A stretch of DNA of 64,000 bases from Niastella caeni (GTDB lineage Bacteria > Bacteroidota > Bacteroidia > Chitinophagales > Chitinophagaceae), in NCBI RefSeq assembly GCF_004834005.1, contig NZ_STFF01000007.1, positions 124,001 to 188,000 on the forward strand. Direction: 5' to 3'. The translations under genes were made by a program, and so were the position numbers. The notes below the pieces were generated by a model. It did not search any database. It was given only the letters and a program-made list of their open reading frames with translations, and was not told where the DNA came from. Positions 39,941 through 50,605 of the stretch are shown here, piece by piece; within the stretch, counting starts at the first letter, position 1; each line of letters starts with the position of its first letter.

Positions 39941-42298
39941 TTCAGTGCGCAAACTCTTCACCGGGTTCGCCAATGCGGCTTTTACCGCCTGTGCACTTAC
40001 TGTAAACAGGGCGATCATTACGGCCAGCAAACCGGCAAAAGCAAATACCCAGCCGTTAATGGCTATACGATAATCATATTTCTGCAGCCAGTCTTGCATT
40101 AGCCACAGCGCCAGGGGCGAAGCGATCAATCCTGCTAACAGCACCAGCAGTACAAATTCTTTTGATAATAACATCCACAGGTTGGCAACCGATGCGCCCA
40201 ATACCTTGCGGATGCCTATTTCTTTGATGCGGCGTTCGGCCATGAAAGCGGCTAATCCAAATAAACCCAGGCAGGAAATGAAAATGGCTAACCCGGCCAA
40301 TATGCCCGCCAACTTGCCTACCTGGTTCTCAATCATAAATTTTTTACCAAACTCCTCATCAACAAAGTTGTATTCAAAAGGAAGGGATGGATTGTATTTT
40401 TCTGTTATCGGCTGAATGGCGGCCAGCGCTTTTGTAAGATCAGCAGATGAGGCCAGCCGCAGCAACATATTTGACGTTCGGCTAACATTAAAAAGAATGA
40501 TGGTAGGGGATACCGGTTTAAATGGATCACGCATGACCACATTTTCCACTACGCCTATAACGGTTAGTGGCTCGGTACCTAAACTAACTACCTTTCCCAA
40601 CGGGTCATTATAACCGATCAGCTTTTCGGCCGCTTCATTGATCAGGATCGCATTGCTATCGGTTTTGTATTCCCTGGAGAACGACCGGCCTTTTAATATT
40701 TTCAAGCCGGCGGTTTTGTCGTAATCCCAATCGGTCATCACTACATCAAAGGATGTAATAGCGTTGGGGTTCTTTCCCTGCCAGGTAAAATCGCTCCAAC
40801 TGTTATTGATACGGGTCATAGGGCTCGATGCCTGGGCTATTGATTCCACATAACCGGTATTCAGCACTTCCTGCTTCCAGGGCTCATAATTTTTATTCAG
40901 GTCATTGCTCGATGGGATGGTGATGAGGTTGTTGGGGTTGTAACCCAGATGCCGGTCTTTGGCATGGTTGATCTGCTGAAATACGATCACTGTGCAAACT
41001 ATCAATCCAATGGAAATGGTGAACTGTAAAACTACCAGCACCTTGCGGAAAGAAACGGCGGCTATTCCTTGCTTTATTGTTCCCTTCAACACTTTTATGG
41101 GTGTAAATGAGGAAAGATAGAAAGCGGGATAACTTCCTGCTATCAGTCCGGTGAGGATGCATACTCCCAATAGTGATGCCCATAATGAAACATCACCGAA
41201 CCGGAAATGTACTTTTTCAAAGCCAATGTCCTTTAATAAAGGCAACAGCAACTGGATCAAAATTATGGAGCATAAAAAAGCCAGGAAGGCGGTTAACAGC
41301 GATTCGCTTAGGAATTGTACAATGAGCTGTATCCGTTGCGAACCTACCGATTTTCGAATGCCTACCTCTTTGGCGCGTTTTTCTGAACGTGCCGTAGATA
41401 AATTCATGAAATTAATGCAGGCGATCAGTAAAACAAAAATGCCAATGATCGAAAACAACCGTACATACTCTATTCTTCCTCCCGTATTTACCCAATCTTT
41501 ATAGTCGTTATACAAATGCCATTGTTGCAGGGGTTGCAAAAACAACAACTGGGTAATTTTGTCTTTGCGTTTTTGCATTATCAATGGTTCTATCTTTTTG
41601 GAAAGCGCCTGCATGGAACTTCCTTCTTTCATCTCCACGAGATAGGTCAGAAAATTGTTTCCCCATTGTGCATTCCTTACTCTTTCAGAATTCCGGAGTT
41701 GAAATTCGAATGGGGCCAGGAACTCAAACTGAAGAGTAGAATTATCAGGCACATCTTTGGCTATGGCGGTAACCTGTACTGTATACAGATTGTCTAATTT
41801 TATGGATTTGCCAATAGGGTCTTCTTTTCCAAACAAGGTGTTCGCCAGCGATTCTGTTAGAACAATTGCATTAGGATCATTCAATGCAGTAGCTGCGTTC
41901 CCTTTTACTATTGGGAATGAAAGCATGGTCAGAAAGTCGGGATCAACATACGTACCTGATTTTTTGAATTTATTATTGCCCACTATCAGGCTGTATTCAT
42001 CGTTATCAATACGGGACAATCTTTTTATTTCGGGATAGTTTCGTTTTAATTCATCATACAGCGGCAGCGGTTGGTTGTTGGAGGTACTTTTCTGGTTATT
42101 GAAAAGGGTGTGTTTACGAATAAGTCCAATGCGGTCTTTGTTTACATGAAATGTATCAAAGCTGGTTTCATATTGTATCCACAAACCGATGAGCAGCGCA
42201 AAGGCCATACCAATGGCCAGTCCAAAAATATTAATGAAGGCCAGTCCTTTATTCTGTAATAAACTTCTCCACGCTATTTTGAAATAATTTCTAAGCAT
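39938..42298 (-). CDS. MacB/FtsX-type ABC permease, paralogue 3
   Basis: 786 residues, the shortest of the six. Same layout: N-terminal helix about 21-43, first FtsX block about 275-395 ('FMNLSTARSEKRAKEVGIRKSVGS'), second about 655-780 ('AERRIKEIGIRKVLGASVANL'); ends NPVKSLRTE. The opening 'WRSLLQNKGLAFINIFGLAIG' follows the shared 'R-N/S-L' pattern. In the first periplasmic domain the usual 'ELSYD' after helix 1 is 'ETSFD'. Probably one of several interchangeable or substrate-specific permeases served by shared ATPases. Confidence 0.92.
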   Translation of the reverse strand: MLRNYFKIAWRSLLQNKGLAFINIFGLAIGMAFALLIGLWIQYETSFDTFHVNKDRIGLIRKHTLFNNQKSTSNNQPLPLYDELKRNYPEIKRLSRIDNDEYSLIVGNNKFKKSGTYVDPDFLTMLSFPIVKGNAATALNDPNAIVLTESLANTLFGKEDPIGKSIKLDNLYTVQVTAIAKDVPDNSTLQFEFLAPFEFQLRNSERVRNAQWGNNFLTYLVEMKEGSSMQALSKKIEPLIMQKRKDKITQLLFLQPLQQWHLYNDYKDWVNTGGRIEYVRLFSIIGIFVLLIACINFMNLSTARSEKRAKEVGIRKSVGSQRIQLIVQFLSESLLTAFLAFLCSIILIQLLLPLLKDIGFEKVHFRFGDVSLWASLLGVCILTGLIAGSYPAFYLSSFTPIKVLKGTIKQGIAAVSFRKVLVVLQFTISIGLIVCTVIVFQQINHAKDRHLGYNPNNLITIPSSNDLNKNYEPWKQEVLNTGYVESIAQASSPMTRINNSWSDFTWQGKNPNAITSFDVVMTDWDYDKTAGLKILKGRSFSREYKTDSNAILINEAAEKLIGYNDPLGKVVSLGTEPLTVIGVVENVVMRDPFKPVSPTIILFNVSRTSNMLLRLASSADLTKALAAIQPITEKYNPSLPFEYNFVDEEFGKKFMIENQVGKLAGILAGLAIFISCLGLFGLAAFMAERRIKEIGIRKVLGASVANLWMLLSKEFVLLVLLAGLIASPLALWLMQDWLQKYDYRIAINGWVFAFAGLLAVMIALFTVSAQAVKAALANPVKSLRTE

Positions 42299-42382
42299 AA
42301 TAAAAAATCTTAGTATCGTGAATGGTCAATGGTGAATAACGCCCTGTATTCACTTCTTAATTTCTCTGTATTCCATTTTTTA

Positions 42383-44779
42383 TTATTCATTTTTAAGTGA
42401 CTTCACCGGGTTGGCCAATGCTGCTTTTACCGCCTGAAAACTCACCGTGGTAACGGCAACGAGCATGGTGAATAAACCGGTCAGGGCAAACACCCACCAG
42501 GTAATGTTAATTCGCCAGGCGTAAGCCTGCAACCAGTCGTTCATAAAATACCAGGCGAGGGGAGCGGCAATCACCAGGGCCACTGCAATGAGTTTTATAA
42601 AATCTTTTGACAACAGTGCGGCCATTTGGGTTACAGTAGCACCCATTACCTTTCGTATACCAAACTCTTTGGTGCGATTCACTGCGGCCAGCGCTGCCAG
42701 CCCAAATAAACCCAGACAGGCAAGGAAAATTGAAATGCCACCTGCCCAACCAACAATGGCGCTCCAGCGTTCTTCGCTTTTATAAAAATTGTCAAACTTT
42801 TCATCCATAAAACTGTATTCGAATGGTGCATCGGGCACCAGTTTTTTCCAGGTGTTGCTGAGCAGGGTCAGTTTAGTGGCGGGGTCACCGGCCTGCAAGA
42901 GTACAAACAAACGGGATGGTTCCAGATTTGACGGCCGGTAAAATAGCTGGGGCCTGACCTTATGCGTTAGGTCTTCGAAATTGAAATTGCGGGAAACGCC
43001 AATGATCGTTTTGGGATTGGACGAATCTTTTGCTCCGAACAGTTGCCTGCCCAACGCGTTCTGTATAGTTGTGCCCAGCACATCCTGTACCACTGCTTCG
43101 TTAACGATAACGGCGTTTATACTATCAGATGCCAGGGACGGATTAAAATTCCGTCCGGCTATCAACTGCATGCCCATGGTATTTAAAAAATTATAATCGC
43201 CGGGATATTCTATAATAGCTGTTTTTTCGCCCATATGATTCTTATACCCTCTGCCCATTTGTCCTTCGCCCGCACCCAATCCCATTTCACCCGCTGTTAT
43301 GCTCAGGATGCCGGTATTTGATTCAATGACCTGTTTGTATAGCGGATATATTTTTTTTGAATCAACACGCCCGGTATTGATCATCACTATGTTTTCTTTA
43401 TTGAAACCGATATTTTTTGAACGGATGAAAGCTATTTGCTGCAATATGATGATGGTGGAAACGATCAATCCTATAGAAAGCACAAACTGTAAAGTGACCA
43501 GTGAGCGGGTGAACAGGTTGGAACCGCCTACGCGGACCTTTCTTTTTAGTACTTCCACCGGTTTGAATGCCGACAATACCAGAGCTGGATAACTGCCGGC
43601 CAGTAACCCTACCAGTACGGTGAGGCCAGTTAACAACCAGATCAGCTCCGGAAAACGGCTGAATGAAAAACTAAGCTGCCGGTCGGCCAGTTGATTGAAA
43701 AGCGGTAGCAGGACATAGGTCAGCAGTAAACCAATAACGGCGGAGAGCACACTCAACACGAACGATTCTGCCAGGAACTGCCCGATCAATTGTTTGCGCT
43801 GGCTGCCCATTACTTTTCGTACGCCTATTTCTTTTGCCCGTCCGGCCGAACGACCAATGGCCAGGGTAGTGAAGTTGATACAGGCAATGATCAATACGGC
43901 GGCTGCTATGGTGATCAGGATCCAGCTATTTCCTGGGTTAGCGCCGCCTTCTATCTGCGGGTTCATATGAATATCCCGTATAGGTTGCAAGCGAAAGCTT
44001 GCCTGAACGTCATCCTGTTTTTCGTTGGGTAAATATTTTTGTCTGAATAATGCCAGGCGCTTATGTTCACTGGCCAGTCGGCTGCCTTGTTTCAATTGTA
44101 CAAAAGCACCCAGGCCAATGGTCATATTCCAGTCATTGTTGCTTCCCTGAACCATGGGCGTATTGGCGATATGCTCAAAATTGCACAGGATATTAAAATT
44201 CACCGAAGAGTTGGCGGGGATGTTTTCTGCAACCCCGCTGATCGTAAAAGGTTCAAATGCCGAATCGGTTTTTAATTCAAGGGTTTTGCCTACTACATTG
44301 GTAGTGCCGAATAATTGCAATGCATTTTCTTTGGTAAGTACAATATGCCGCGGATCCTGCAACGCAGTTTGTGTGTTACCATATAACAGGGGAAATGAAA
44401 ATATATCAAAGAAATCCTTATCGGCAAACGTAATGGAAGTATGGAAAATATTGTCTTTTATTCGTGCAAGGCAGCCGTTCCCTTTCATTCGCACTGCATA
44501 TTCCACATCGGGGAAATCTTTTTTCAATGCCGGGCCAACGGGCGTACATACAGATCCGCTGCCACCGGGTGCACGGTCCTTGCCTTCCCACCATTCAACA
44601 ACCCGGTATAGTCGGTCCGCGTTTTGATGGAACCGGTCGTAGCTGAACTCATGCACTGCATACAATAAAAACAAACTAAAGCAGGCAATGCCAATCGACA
44701 GGCCGGATATATTAATACCCGTCAACACTTTTTGTTGTGCCAGGTTACGGAAAGCAATTTTGATATAATGTTTGATCAT
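42383..44779 (-). CDS. MacB/FtsX-type ABC permease, paralogue 4
   Basis: 798 residues with two PCD/FtsX halves. First FtsX block about 285-400 ('FTTLAIGRSAGRAKEIGVRKVMGS'), second about 670-790 ('AAVNRTKEFGIRKVMGATVTQM'). It ends NPVKSLKNE, unlike the SLR(T/S)E ends of its neighbours, and the 'NLSTAR' segment is replaced by 'TLAIGR', so this is the most divergent member around the FtsX motif. The first periplasmic domain is Gly-rich near 'EGKDRAPGGSGS'. Separated by 84 bp from paralogue 3 and 64 bp from paralogue 5. Confidence 0.92.
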   Translation of the reverse strand: MIKHYIKIAFRNLAQQKVLTGINISGLSIGIACFSLFLLYAVHEFSYDRFHQNADRLYRVVEWWEGKDRAPGGSGSVCTPVGPALKKDFPDVEYAVRMKGNGCLARIKDNIFHTSITFADKDFFDIFSFPLLYGNTQTALQDPRHIVLTKENALQLFGTTNVVGKTLELKTDSAFEPFTISGVAENIPANSSVNFNILCNFEHIANTPMVQGSNNDWNMTIGLGAFVQLKQGSRLASEHKRLALFRQKYLPNEKQDDVQASFRLQPIRDIHMNPQIEGGANPGNSWILITIAAAVLIIACINFTTLAIGRSAGRAKEIGVRKVMGSQRKQLIGQFLAESFVLSVLSAVIGLLLTYVLLPLFNQLADRQLSFSFSRFPELIWLLTGLTVLVGLLAGSYPALVLSAFKPVEVLKRKVRVGGSNLFTRSLVTLQFVLSIGLIVSTIIILQQIAFIRSKNIGFNKENIVMINTGRVDSKKIYPLYKQVIESNTGILSITAGEMGLGAGEGQMGRGYKNHMGEKTAIIEYPGDYNFLNTMGMQLIAGRNFNPSLASDSINAVIVNEAVVQDVLGTTIQNALGRQLFGAKDSSNPKTIIGVSRNFNFEDLTHKVRPQLFYRPSNLEPSRLFVLLQAGDPATKLTLLSNTWKKLVPDAPFEYSFMDEKFDNFYKSEERWSAIVGWAGGISIFLACLGLFGLAALAAVNRTKEFGIRKVMGATVTQMAALLSKDFIKLIAVALVIAAPLAWYFMNDWLQAYAWRINITWWVFALTGLFTMLVAVTTVSFQAVKAALANPVKSLKNE

Positions 44780-44843
44780 GGTGTTGGTATTGAAATGCTA
44801 CAAGTGAAAACAGTGAATATTCGTTTTCCATTATCACATTATT

Positions 44844-47282
44844 TTACTCGCTTCTTAATGCTTTTACAGGGTTGGATAATGCTGCTTTAATGGCCTGAAA
44901 ACTGATGGTGCATAAGGCGATCAATGCGGCTAACAAGCCTGCCCCCACGAATAACCAGATACTAAGGTGTATGCGGTAAGCAAAATCCTGTAACCATTTA
45001 TACATAGCCCAGCCGGCCACCGGAAAGGCCACCAGCGAGGCGATCAATACCAGCTTTAAAAAATCTTTCGACAGCAACATCACCACATGGCTTACGCTTG
45101 CGCCCAGTACTTTGCGGATGCCGATTTCCTTGGTGCGTTGCCGGGCTGCAAATGTTACCAGCCCGAACAGCCCTAAACAAGCTATTAATATGGTCATACA
45201 GGTAACAGAAAGAAAGATCACCTGGCGCTTTTGGTCTTCCCGGTAAAAGAGCTCCCATTGTTTATCCAGGAAATTGTATTCAAACAGGTGATCGGGATCT
45301 ACCTGGTGCAATACGGTTTCCATTTGTTTAATGGTCTTGCGCATGTTGCCGGCAGCCACTTTTGCCGTGAAATAATCTATAGCATGAATCGGATTGTTCT
45401 TATATCCTATCACCATAGGCGCCAAGGGTTCGCGTAGCGATTGAAAATTGAAATCTTTTACAATGCCAACGATCCTTAATTGCATAGGTCGAACGAAGGC
45501 GGTGAATTCACCACTGAATTGAATACCGGAAACATCAACAGGTTGTTCGCCCGGTTCTTTAATGCCAAGCATATGAGCGGCTGCTTCATTTACCAGCAGG
45601 GCAGTGGAATCGCCTTCTGCCTGCATAAAATTTCTTCCATGTTGCAACCCTACGTTGTAGGTACGCAGGAACTGATCATCTGCCGCTATATAATACATGG
45701 TTTCATTTTCCGGCGCCTGGCTGCCGCTTTTTTGGAGTTTTACTTTCGGTAAGGTTTTCCATTCACCGGGCACCCGCGAGGTAACACATACACTTTTCAC
45801 ACCTGCCAACCGGGCATATTCCGTTTTTATCCGTTCCGCGCCGTTCCGAACAGCGCGGCTATTGATATCTACTACCACCAGTTGATCTTTTTTAAAGCCC
45901 AGGTCTTTTTTGCCGATGTATTTTAGTTGCAGGTAAACGACCAGTGTAACAATGATCATGATGATGGATAATGAGAATTGAACGATCACCAATACCCGCC
46001 GGAACGATAAATGTCCTTTGGCTACCTGAATTTTGTTTTTCAGTAACAAAAAAGGTTTTAATCGTGCCTGATAAAATGCGGGATAGATACCTGCCAGTAA
46101 TCCAACCAGCAATGTGATAAGTAATATGCCCAGCCAGATTCGAATATTGGTAGAAGTACCCAGGCTTAATTGCTTTTCAGTAAAAGCATTAAAGGCGGGC
46201 AGCAACAGTTTAACACAGATCAATGCCAATACCTGGGCTATCAGGGTTAACAGCAATGCTTCGGTAATAAACTGGCTTACCAGGTTCTTTTGATCGGCAC
46301 CGGAAACTTTTCTTACAGCAATTTCTTTTGACCGGGTACTGAACAGGGCTGTAGTGAGGTTTACATAATTGATGCAGGCGATGAGTAAAACAAAAATACC
46401 TACCAGTGCAAAAACATACATGTACATGATGTTGCTGCCGGGGCCGGGTGTGCGATCAATACCGGATGAGTAAAAATGAATGTCTTTTAATGGTTGTAAG
46501 GTAAAGCTGCTTTTGTCTGCATTGGCAAACCGGTTTGTTGCTACCAATTTATTGATGCCGGATGCGATGCCGGGAGCGGATTGCCCCGCTTTAATTTTTA
46601 TATAGGTTGCAAATGTATTGCTCGACCAGTCGCTTGTAGTAAAGTTGCGAAAATCGTTAGAAGAGGTGATGCTGGTTGCTTCGGAAAACAACAGATTAAA
46701 ATCAAGGTGTGAATTTTTGGGTATATGCATCACGCCGGTAATTGTATAGGGTGTGCCTTCCCGATTGGTACGGATCACTTTACCCACAATATTTTTGCTG
46801 CCAAATAATTTAAGCGCCATCTCATCGCTTACAACAACTGTATAAGGCGCCTTCAGGGCAGTAGTACGATCGCCCTGCACCATCGGAAAATCCAGGACGT
46901 TCAGAAAAGCAGCATCGGCTGCATAATAATCTTCATAAAAGGTGTTCCTGTTTTCATCATTTATAATAGGTGACCGCCCGAATACGGTCAATCGACAGGC
47001 ATTGTCAACAGCGGGAAATTCTTTCTTTATGCGATCTGAAATATTCCAGGCTACGCCTGCTATTTTAGATTCTTTACCTGTTGCAGACGTTTTGTGCTCA
47101 ATAATACGGTAAATGCGGCCGGCATCTTTATGAAAAGAATCAAAGGTAAGTTCGTCGAAAATATACAGACCGATCAGCCAAAAGCAGATCAGCCCGGTAG
47201 TTAAACCGAACAGGTTAATTAAAGAATAGGCCTTGTTATTAAACAGATTCCTAAATGCGATTTTCAAATAGTTGCGGAGCAT
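44844..47282 (-). CDS. MacB/FtsX-type ABC permease, paralogue 5
   Basis: 812 residues, the longest member. First FtsX block about 290-410 ('YVNLTTALFSTRSKEIAVRKVSGA'), second about 690-805 ('AARQRTKEIGIRKVLGASVSHV'); ends NPVKALRSE. The second periplasmic domain includes an insertion ('KEPGEQPVDVSGIQFSGEFTAFVRP') not seen in the others. Only 28 bp from the next permease upstream, so co-transcription is almost certain. Substrate unknown. Confidence 0.92.
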   Translation of the reverse strand: MLRNYLKIAFRNLFNNKAYSLINLFGLTTGLICFWLIGLYIFDELTFDSFHKDAGRIYRIIEHKTSATGKESKIAGVAWNISDRIKKEFPAVDNACRLTVFGRSPIINDENRNTFYEDYYAADAAFLNVLDFPMVQGDRTTALKAPYTVVVSDEMALKLFGSKNIVGKVIRTNREGTPYTITGVMHIPKNSHLDFNLLFSEATSITSSNDFRNFTTSDWSSNTFATYIKIKAGQSAPGIASGINKLVATNRFANADKSSFTLQPLKDIHFYSSGIDRTPGPGSNIMYMYVFALVGIFVLLIACINYVNLTTALFSTRSKEIAVRKVSGADQKNLVSQFITEALLLTLIAQVLALICVKLLLPAFNAFTEKQLSLGTSTNIRIWLGILLITLLVGLLAGIYPAFYQARLKPFLLLKNKIQVAKGHLSFRRVLVIVQFSLSIIMIIVTLVVYLQLKYIGKKDLGFKKDQLVVVDINSRAVRNGAERIKTEYARLAGVKSVCVTSRVPGEWKTLPKVKLQKSGSQAPENETMYYIAADDQFLRTYNVGLQHGRNFMQAEGDSTALLVNEAAAHMLGIKEPGEQPVDVSGIQFSGEFTAFVRPMQLRIVGIVKDFNFQSLREPLAPMVIGYKNNPIHAIDYFTAKVAAGNMRKTIKQMETVLHQVDPDHLFEYNFLDKQWELFYREDQKRQVIFLSVTCMTILIACLGLFGLVTFAARQRTKEIGIRKVLGASVSHVVMLLSKDFLKLVLIASLVAFPVAGWAMYKWLQDFAYRIHLSIWLFVGAGLLAALIALCTISFQAIKAALSNPVKALRSE

Positions 47283-47310
47283 GGTATTAAATCAGGTTTT
47301 TAATGGACTG

Positions 47311-49731
47311 TCATTCACTTCTTAATGATTTCACCGGGTTGGTCATTGCCGCTTTTATCGATTGCACACTTACGGTGCCTAACGCAATTATAATGGCTAT
47401 GAGACCGGCGGCTATGAACATCCAGGCATTCAGGTTTACCCGGTAGGCGAAATCGAGCAGCCATTGGTGCATGATCCAGTATGATAATGGAAAGGCGATG
47501 ATACAGGCAATGACCACCAGTTTTAAAAATTCTTTCGACAGCATGCTGGTAACCTGGGTTACGCTGGCGCCAAGCACTTTGCGAATCCCAATTTCTTTCG
47601 CCCGTTGTTCTGCTGTGTAGGTAGCCAATCCAAACAATCCCAGGCAGGCTACCAATATGGTCAATACGGTAAATATATTCAGGATGCGGCCGGTCTTTTG
47701 TTCAGCCGCATAGGTTTTGTTATACAACTCGTCAATGAACGACCAGGAGAATGGTTCCTCCGGTTTGAAGGCTGCCCATTGTTGTTTCATTGACGCCAAC
47801 AGCCCCGGGATATCTTTTGTTTTTACCCTTACGATCAAACCGGTTTCGGGATGCAATACCATTAATAACGGTGTAATGGCTTCACGTAATGATTTGAAAT
47901 GAAAATCTTTCACAACACCAATTACTGTATAGGCAACGTGGTTTCCGCGATTGGTATGTTCTCTGAATATTTTTTTCCCAATGGCACTATTACCCCAGCC
48001 GAAGGCCCGGGCGGCGGTTTCATTTATGATCATGGCCAGGGAATCGGTTTGCATAACCGGGGAAAAATTCCTGCCTGTTACCAGTTGCATGCCCAGGGTG
48101 GGGATGTATCGTTCATCTACTCTATATTCCAACGCATTCAGGAGCTGATTATCCCGGCCTTCCGGATAGGCCAATGCGTTATTATAAAAACTGGGGCCAA
48201 CCGGTTTATAGCCTGAGATGGTCACGTTTTCAATGCGTGGGTCGTTCAGTAACTGGTCCCTGAATACGGGCTCGTTTTTCCCAAGCGCCCAGGAATTGTT
48301 CAGCACCAGCAACTGCTCTTTATTATAGCCTACTTTCGTTGTTTGAATAAATTTCATTTGCTGATACACCACAATGGTACCGGTGATCAAACAAATAGCA
48401 ATGAAGAACTGGAATACGATGAGGCCGCTCCGCAAATTATACGTATTTGACTGTGTAATGAATTTGCCTTTGAGCGTGGCGATGGGTTTAAAGGAGGATA
48501 GAAAAAAAGCGGGATACAGGCCGGCCAGTATGCTTACCAATAAACCAAGTACTGTGAGGGCGGCCATTGGTTTTAGCTGAAAGCCAAAGGATAAATTTTT
48601 TCCTGCCAGGTCATTGAAGATTGGTAATGCCAATTGCACGAGCACCGCAGATATACATAAAGCAAAAGTTGTGATGAGGGCCGATTCTAATAAGAATTGT
48701 TTTATGAGGTCCTGTTTGCGGGAGCCCATTACTTTTCGTACCCCTACTTCTTTGGCGCGTTTGGCTGCGCCTGCCGTAGAAAGATTGATAAAGTTGATAC
48801 AGGCGATCAGTAACATGAACAGGGCTACGGCACTGAAAATATAAATGTACCTGATATCGCCACCGGGTTCAAATTCAGTGTTGGAATTCCCAAACAGATG
48901 GATCTTTGTTAAAGGCTCCAGCGTAAAACCCAGTTCATTCCCTTTAGTACGGAACTGTGCCAGGGTCAGGCCCATGTTCTGTTGTATCTGTGGGCCCATG
49001 TATTTTTCTACCATGCGGGGCAGCTTGGCTTCTAATTTTTTATGATCGTAGCCATTCGGCAATACCACATAGGTATAATAATTTGAAGAAAGCCAGGAGT
49101 CGCTTTTTTGGTCGGGGTCCGTTATCATAGAACCGAATAAGTCGAAATGAAAATGGGAGTTGGCCGGAATTTTATCAAAAACACCGGTCACTGTAAAGGG
49201 CGGATTGTTTTTGTCTTTGCCGCGATTGATCAACTTACCCAGCGGATTTTCATTGCCGAAATATTTTTGCGCCATTGCTTTGGAAATGACTATAGAGTAG
49301 GGCAGTAGCAAGGCAGTATTAGGATCGCCCTGTATGAGGGGAATGGTGAATACATTAAAAAAATTCGAGTCTACAAAAACCATGGAAGCTTCTGTAAAAA
49401 GCTTACCGTTTACCAGTAAACGGGGATTTCCCAGCGTGCGTAATCGGGTCACTTCTTTTACTTCGGGATAATCGTTTTTTAAAGCGCTGGCAACCGGCGG
49501 CATTACATTACTCTCATTTATTTTTCCGCCATTAACGTTCGCTTTAAAAACTACCCGGTACATGTTGTTTGCCTTGACATTAAAGCGGTCATAGCTTAAT
49601 TCATCCCGTACAAACAGCAGGATGATGAAACAAACAGCCATACCGATAGACAATCCCAGGATGTTGATAGCCGAAAATACTTTGTTCTTTAATAAACAAC
49701 GTATAGCTATCTTAAAGTATGTTGTAAACAT
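47311..49731 (-). CDS. MacB/FtsX-type ABC permease, paralogue 6 (promoter-proximal)
   Basis: 806 residues; closest in layout and motifs to paralogue 1 ('LLFVRDELSYDRFNVKANNMYRVVFKANVNGGKINESN', 'FINLSTAGAAKRAKEVGVRKVMGS', 'AEQRAKEIGIRKVLGASVTQV'); ends NPVKSLRSE. First permease after the ATPase gene (46 bp). The N-terminal sequence starts MFTTYFKIAI rather than the MLRNYFKIA pattern. Inner-membrane efflux or mechanotransmission permease; the transported molecule is not indicated by the sequence. Confidence 0.92.
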   Translation of the reverse strand: MFTTYFKIAIRCLLKNKVFSAINILGLSIGMAVCFIILLFVRDELSYDRFNVKANNMYRVVFKANVNGGKINESNVMPPVASALKNDYPEVKEVTRLRTLGNPRLLVNGKLFTEASMVFVDSNFFNVFTIPLIQGDPNTALLLPYSIVISKAMAQKYFGNENPLGKLINRGKDKNNPPFTVTGVFDKIPANSHFHFDLFGSMITDPDQKSDSWLSSNYYTYVVLPNGYDHKKLEAKLPRMVEKYMGPQIQQNMGLTLAQFRTKGNELGFTLEPLTKIHLFGNSNTEFEPGGDIRYIYIFSAVALFMLLIACINFINLSTAGAAKRAKEVGVRKVMGSRKQDLIKQFLLESALITTFALCISAVLVQLALPIFNDLAGKNLSFGFQLKPMAALTVLGLLVSILAGLYPAFFLSSFKPIATLKGKFITQSNTYNLRSGLIVFQFFIAICLITGTIVVYQQMKFIQTTKVGYNKEQLLVLNNSWALGKNEPVFRDQLLNDPRIENVTISGYKPVGPSFYNNALAYPEGRDNQLLNALEYRVDERYIPTLGMQLVTGRNFSPVMQTDSLAMIINETAARAFGWGNSAIGKKIFREHTNRGNHVAYTVIGVVKDFHFKSLREAITPLLMVLHPETGLIVRVKTKDIPGLLASMKQQWAAFKPEEPFSWSFIDELYNKTYAAEQKTGRILNIFTVLTILVACLGLFGLATYTAEQRAKEIGIRKVLGASVTQVTSMLSKEFLKLVVIACIIAFPLSYWIMHQWLLDFAYRVNLNAWMFIAAGLIAIIIALGTVSVQSIKAAMTNPVKSLRSE

Positions 49732-49777
49732 TTTCTTCCTCCTTTTACATTTCCATTAGCCCATAAGCACATTGACC

Positions 49778-50455
49778 CTATACCATTATATTTTCCAATA
49801 CGGTTTGACCGTCGAGCATGCGAATGATGCGATGGCTGTACCGGGCATCGTGCTCGCTGTGTGTAACCATTATAATAGTGGTCCCCTGTTCATTCAGGTC
49901 GGTTAACAGGGTCATTACTTCATTGCCATTGCTTGAGTCGAGGTTACCCGTAGGCTCATCCGCTAATATCAACTTGGGATTGTTTACAACGGCCCTTGCC
50001 ACCGCTACACGTTGTTGCTGACCACCGCTCAATTGTTGCGGATAGTGGTTGCGGCGGTGCATGATCTGCATTTTGTCCAACACGTCTTCCACGCGCTTTT
50101 TGCGATCGCCCGATTTTACGCCGGTATAGATCAGCGGCAATTCTACGTTCTCAAAAACCGTCAGTTCGTCAATCAGGTTAAAACTCTGAAAAACGAATCC
50201 AATATTGTGTTTGCGCAATTCAGCCCGTTTGCGCTCATTAAAACGGGCTACTTCAATATTGTTGAACAAAAAGCTGCCGTTATCGGGATCATCCAGCAAA
50301 CCCAGGATGTTCAACAGAGTAGATTTGCCACAACCCGATGGGCCCATGATGGCTACAAATTCGCCTTCTTTAACATCTATTGATATTTTGTTCAATGCTA
50401 CTGTTTCAACCTCTTCTGTGCGATAGATTTTTTCGAGATCCCGGATCTTTATCAT
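49778..50455 (-). CDS. ABC transporter ATP-binding protein, MacB/LolD class (first copy)
   Basis: 225 residues. Walker A GPSGCGKST (38-46), Q-loop 'VFQSFNLIDELTVFENVELPL', canonical signature LSGGQQQRVAVARAV, Walker B 'LILADEPTGNLDSS' and H-loop 'MVTHSEHDA'. All catalytic residues are intact. It lies between the adaptor (150 bp upstream) and the six permeases, so it is the main candidate to energise them. About half of the residues match the second ATPase at 33888 by eye, mostly in motifs. Confidence 0.94.
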   Translation of the reverse strand: MIKIRDLEKIYRTEEVETVALNKISIDVKEGEFVAIMGPSGCGKSTLLNILGLLDDPDNGSFLFNNIEVARFNERKRAELRKHNIGFVFQSFNLIDELTVFENVELPLIYTGVKSGDRKKRVEDVLDKMQIMHRRNHYPQQLSGGQQQRVAVARAVVNNPKLILADEPTGNLDSSNGNEVMTLLTDLNEQGTTIIMVTHSEHDARYSHRIIRMLDGQTVLENIMV

Positions 50456-50548
50456 TTGTTGTATGGTTTGTTAATTTTAAATCGTGAATGGTGAAAGCCA
50501 TTTAATAAGTTATTAAGTTCATATGTTAGTAAGTTGACACCTGAATTC

Positions 50549-50588
50549 AATAACTTAATAACTCAATAACTCAATAACTCAATAACTC
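50549..50588. repeat. Five tandem 8-bp repeats
   Basis: AATAACTT followed by four AATAACTC units, just downstream of the adaptor gene (minus strand). Opposite words TAAGTTATTAAGTT and TTAGTAAGTT lie 20-40 bp away, allowing a hairpin. Confidence 0.8.
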
Positions 50589-50605
50589 ATGAACTTGTCA
50601 GCTTC

